A program made the translations under genes and the position numbers. Positions 5,352 through 6,253 of a stretch of 6,253 bases of DNA are shown piece after piece. The notes below the pieces were generated by a model. That model saw nothing but the letters and a program-made list of their open reading frames with translations, made no database searches and was not told the origin of the DNA. The stretch spans positions 1 through 6,253 of the forward strand of contig JAIVHC010000025.1 in the NCBI GenBank assembly GCA_020201305.1, given 5' to 3'. This DNA is from Geobacteraceae bacterium (GTDB taxonomy: Bacteria; Desulfobacterota; Desulfuromonadia; Desulfuromonadales; Desulfuromonadaceae). The stretch's first letter is position 1; every line of letters starts with the position of its first letter.

Positions 5352-6253
5352 ATGCCAATACAGCAACAAACAGCATCATCCCCAACTCCTGAGCTAACCA
5401 TCATCGGTGCCGGGCTCGCCGGGTGCGAAGCCGCATGGCAGGCGGCGCAGCGTGGGGTGCAGGTGCGCCTGCTGGAGATGAAACCGCAACGCTACTCCCC
5501 GGCGCATGAACTCGAAACCCTGGCAGAACTGGTGTGCTCCAACAGTCTGCGGGGCGCAGGAATGAACAATGCGGTGGGGTGCATGAAGGAGGAGTTGCGG
5601 CGTGCGGGAACCCTGTTCATGCAGGCGGCGGATGCTACTGCGGTTCCCGCCGGAGGCGCTCTGGCGGTGGATCGCCAGGCGTTCAGCACCTATATCACCC
5701 GGCATATCCAAGAACATCCCCTGATTGAGGTACAGCATACCGAGGTGGAACGTATCCCCGCTACGGGTGTGGTCGTGGTGGCAAGCGGGCCGCTTACCGC
5801 CGACACGCTCGCAGCGGACATCGCACAGCGCACTACGGCGGAGGACCTGTATTTCTACGACGCGATTGCCCCGATTGTTAGTGCAGATTCTATTGATTAT
5901 TCTGTGGTGTGGCGCGCTTCGCGCTACGATAAAGGTGACGCGGATTATCTTAACTGCCCCCTCAACCGGGAGGAGTACTATGCCTTTGTGCGCGCCCTGC
6001 TTGAGGCGGATAAGGTGGAAGCGCACAACTTTGAGAATATGCTTCACTTTGAAGGTTGCATGCCCATAGAGGAGATGGCGCGCCGCGGTGAGCGCACCCT
6101 GGCGTTCGGCCCCATGAAGCCTGTGGGTCTGCCTGACCCGCGCACCGGGCGCGAGGCGTATGCCGTGATACAACTACGCCAGGATAACCGCGAGGCGACG
6201 CAGTATAATATGGTGGGATTTCAGACCAAACTCACCTATCCGGAACAGAAGCG
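5352..6253 (+). CDS. trmFO: Methylenetetrahydrofolate-tRNA (uracil-54-C5)-methyltransferase TrmFO, 3' truncated by window edge
   Basis: The frame is open from ATG 5352 to the window edge, giving 300 complete codons of the roughly 435-450 usual for the family. TrmFO uses 5,10-methylenetetrahydrofolate as carbon donor and reduced FAD to make 5-methyluridine at position 54 of the tRNA T-loop, in the cytoplasm. The FAD-binding motif TIIGAGLAGCEAAWQAA has its GAGLAG at 19-24. The family motif LVCSNSLRG carries Cys62, and HFEGCMPIEEMARRG carries Cys236; these correspond to the two conserved cysteines of characterised TrmFO enzymes. LAFGPMKPVGL and AVIQLRQDN are further family signatures. About 15 extra residues, rich in Gln, Ser, Thr and Pro, precede the first strand. 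No alternative start lies nearer, and AGGA at 5338-5341 is a plausible, slightly distant ribosome binding site. The related MnmG family is excluded by these motifs and by the expected size. The missing part is the C-terminal third. Confidence 0.96.
   Translation, partial: MPIQQQTASSPTPELTIIGAGLAGCEAAWQAAQRGVQVRLLEMKPQRYSPAHELETLAELVCSNSLRGAGMNNAVGCMKEELRRAGTLFMQAADATAVPAGGALAVDRQAFSTYITRHIQEHPLIEVQHTEVERIPATGVVVVASGPLTADTLAADIAQRTTAEDLYFYDAIAPIVSADSIDYSVVWRASRYDKGDADYLNCPLNREEYYAFVRALLEADKVEAHNFENMLHFEGCMPIEEMARRGERTLAFGPMKPVGLPDPRTGREAYAVIQLRQDNREATQYNMVGFQTKLTYPEQK

Noticed and set aside
5394..6173. Open frame of 259 codons on the - strand opposite trmFO
   Set aside because: The opposite strand clearly encodes TrmFO with conserved motifs throughout; the antisense product has no family features.
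1..6253. A defence island, prophage, toxin-antitoxin pair or other new multi-gene system
   Set aside because: All five genes belong to recognisable housekeeping or common families, with even codon use and no integrase, transposase or phage-like gene.

Overview
The window is ordinary bacterial chromosome with about 54% G+C by eye. It carries five protein genes, all on the + strand: the 3' end of a LysM-domain protein gene, dprA, smg (DUF494), topA, and the 5' two thirds of trmFO. The LysM gene–dprA–smg–topA–trmFO order is one I associate with the Geobacter/Desulfuromonas lineage (Desulfuromonadia, former Deltaproteobacteria). A folate/FAD-dependent TrmFO rather than TrmA, and a dprA–smg pair as in Proteobacteria, fit that. 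The assignment is an inference from gene order and family membership, not from a database match.

Layout. 1-832: LysM protein gene, truncated at its 5' end by the window edge, closed by a strong hairpin terminator (842-888). 889-940: a short AT-rich leader that must hold the dprA promoter. 941-2618: dprA and smg, 22 bases apart and almost certainly one transcript, closed by a classical GC hairpin plus eight T (2629-2656). 2692-5145: topA, starting only 35 bases after that T-run and followed by a terminator at 5175-5208. 5209-5351: a 143-base spacer, mostly filled by a perfect 24-bp inverted repeat (5245-5319) that looks like a small non-coding mobile or REP/MITE-like element. 5352 to the end: trmFO, cut by the window edge.

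How the genes relate. The products are DNA and RNA housekeeping functions: DprA (single-strand DNA binding and RecA loading), Smg (conserved, function unknown), TopA (relaxation of negative supercoils), TrmFO (m5U54 in tRNA). The LysM protein is probably envelope-associated. The intrinsic terminators split the block into at least four transcription units despite the conserved order, unless there is read-through.

I found no prophage, CRISPR array, transposase, toxin-antitoxin pair or defence system, and no evidence of a new multi-gene system. The points most worth a second look are the inverted-repeat element sitting in the trmFO promoter position, the terminator pressed against topA, the lysine-rich tail of TopA, and the duplicated uncharacterised domain of the LysM protein.
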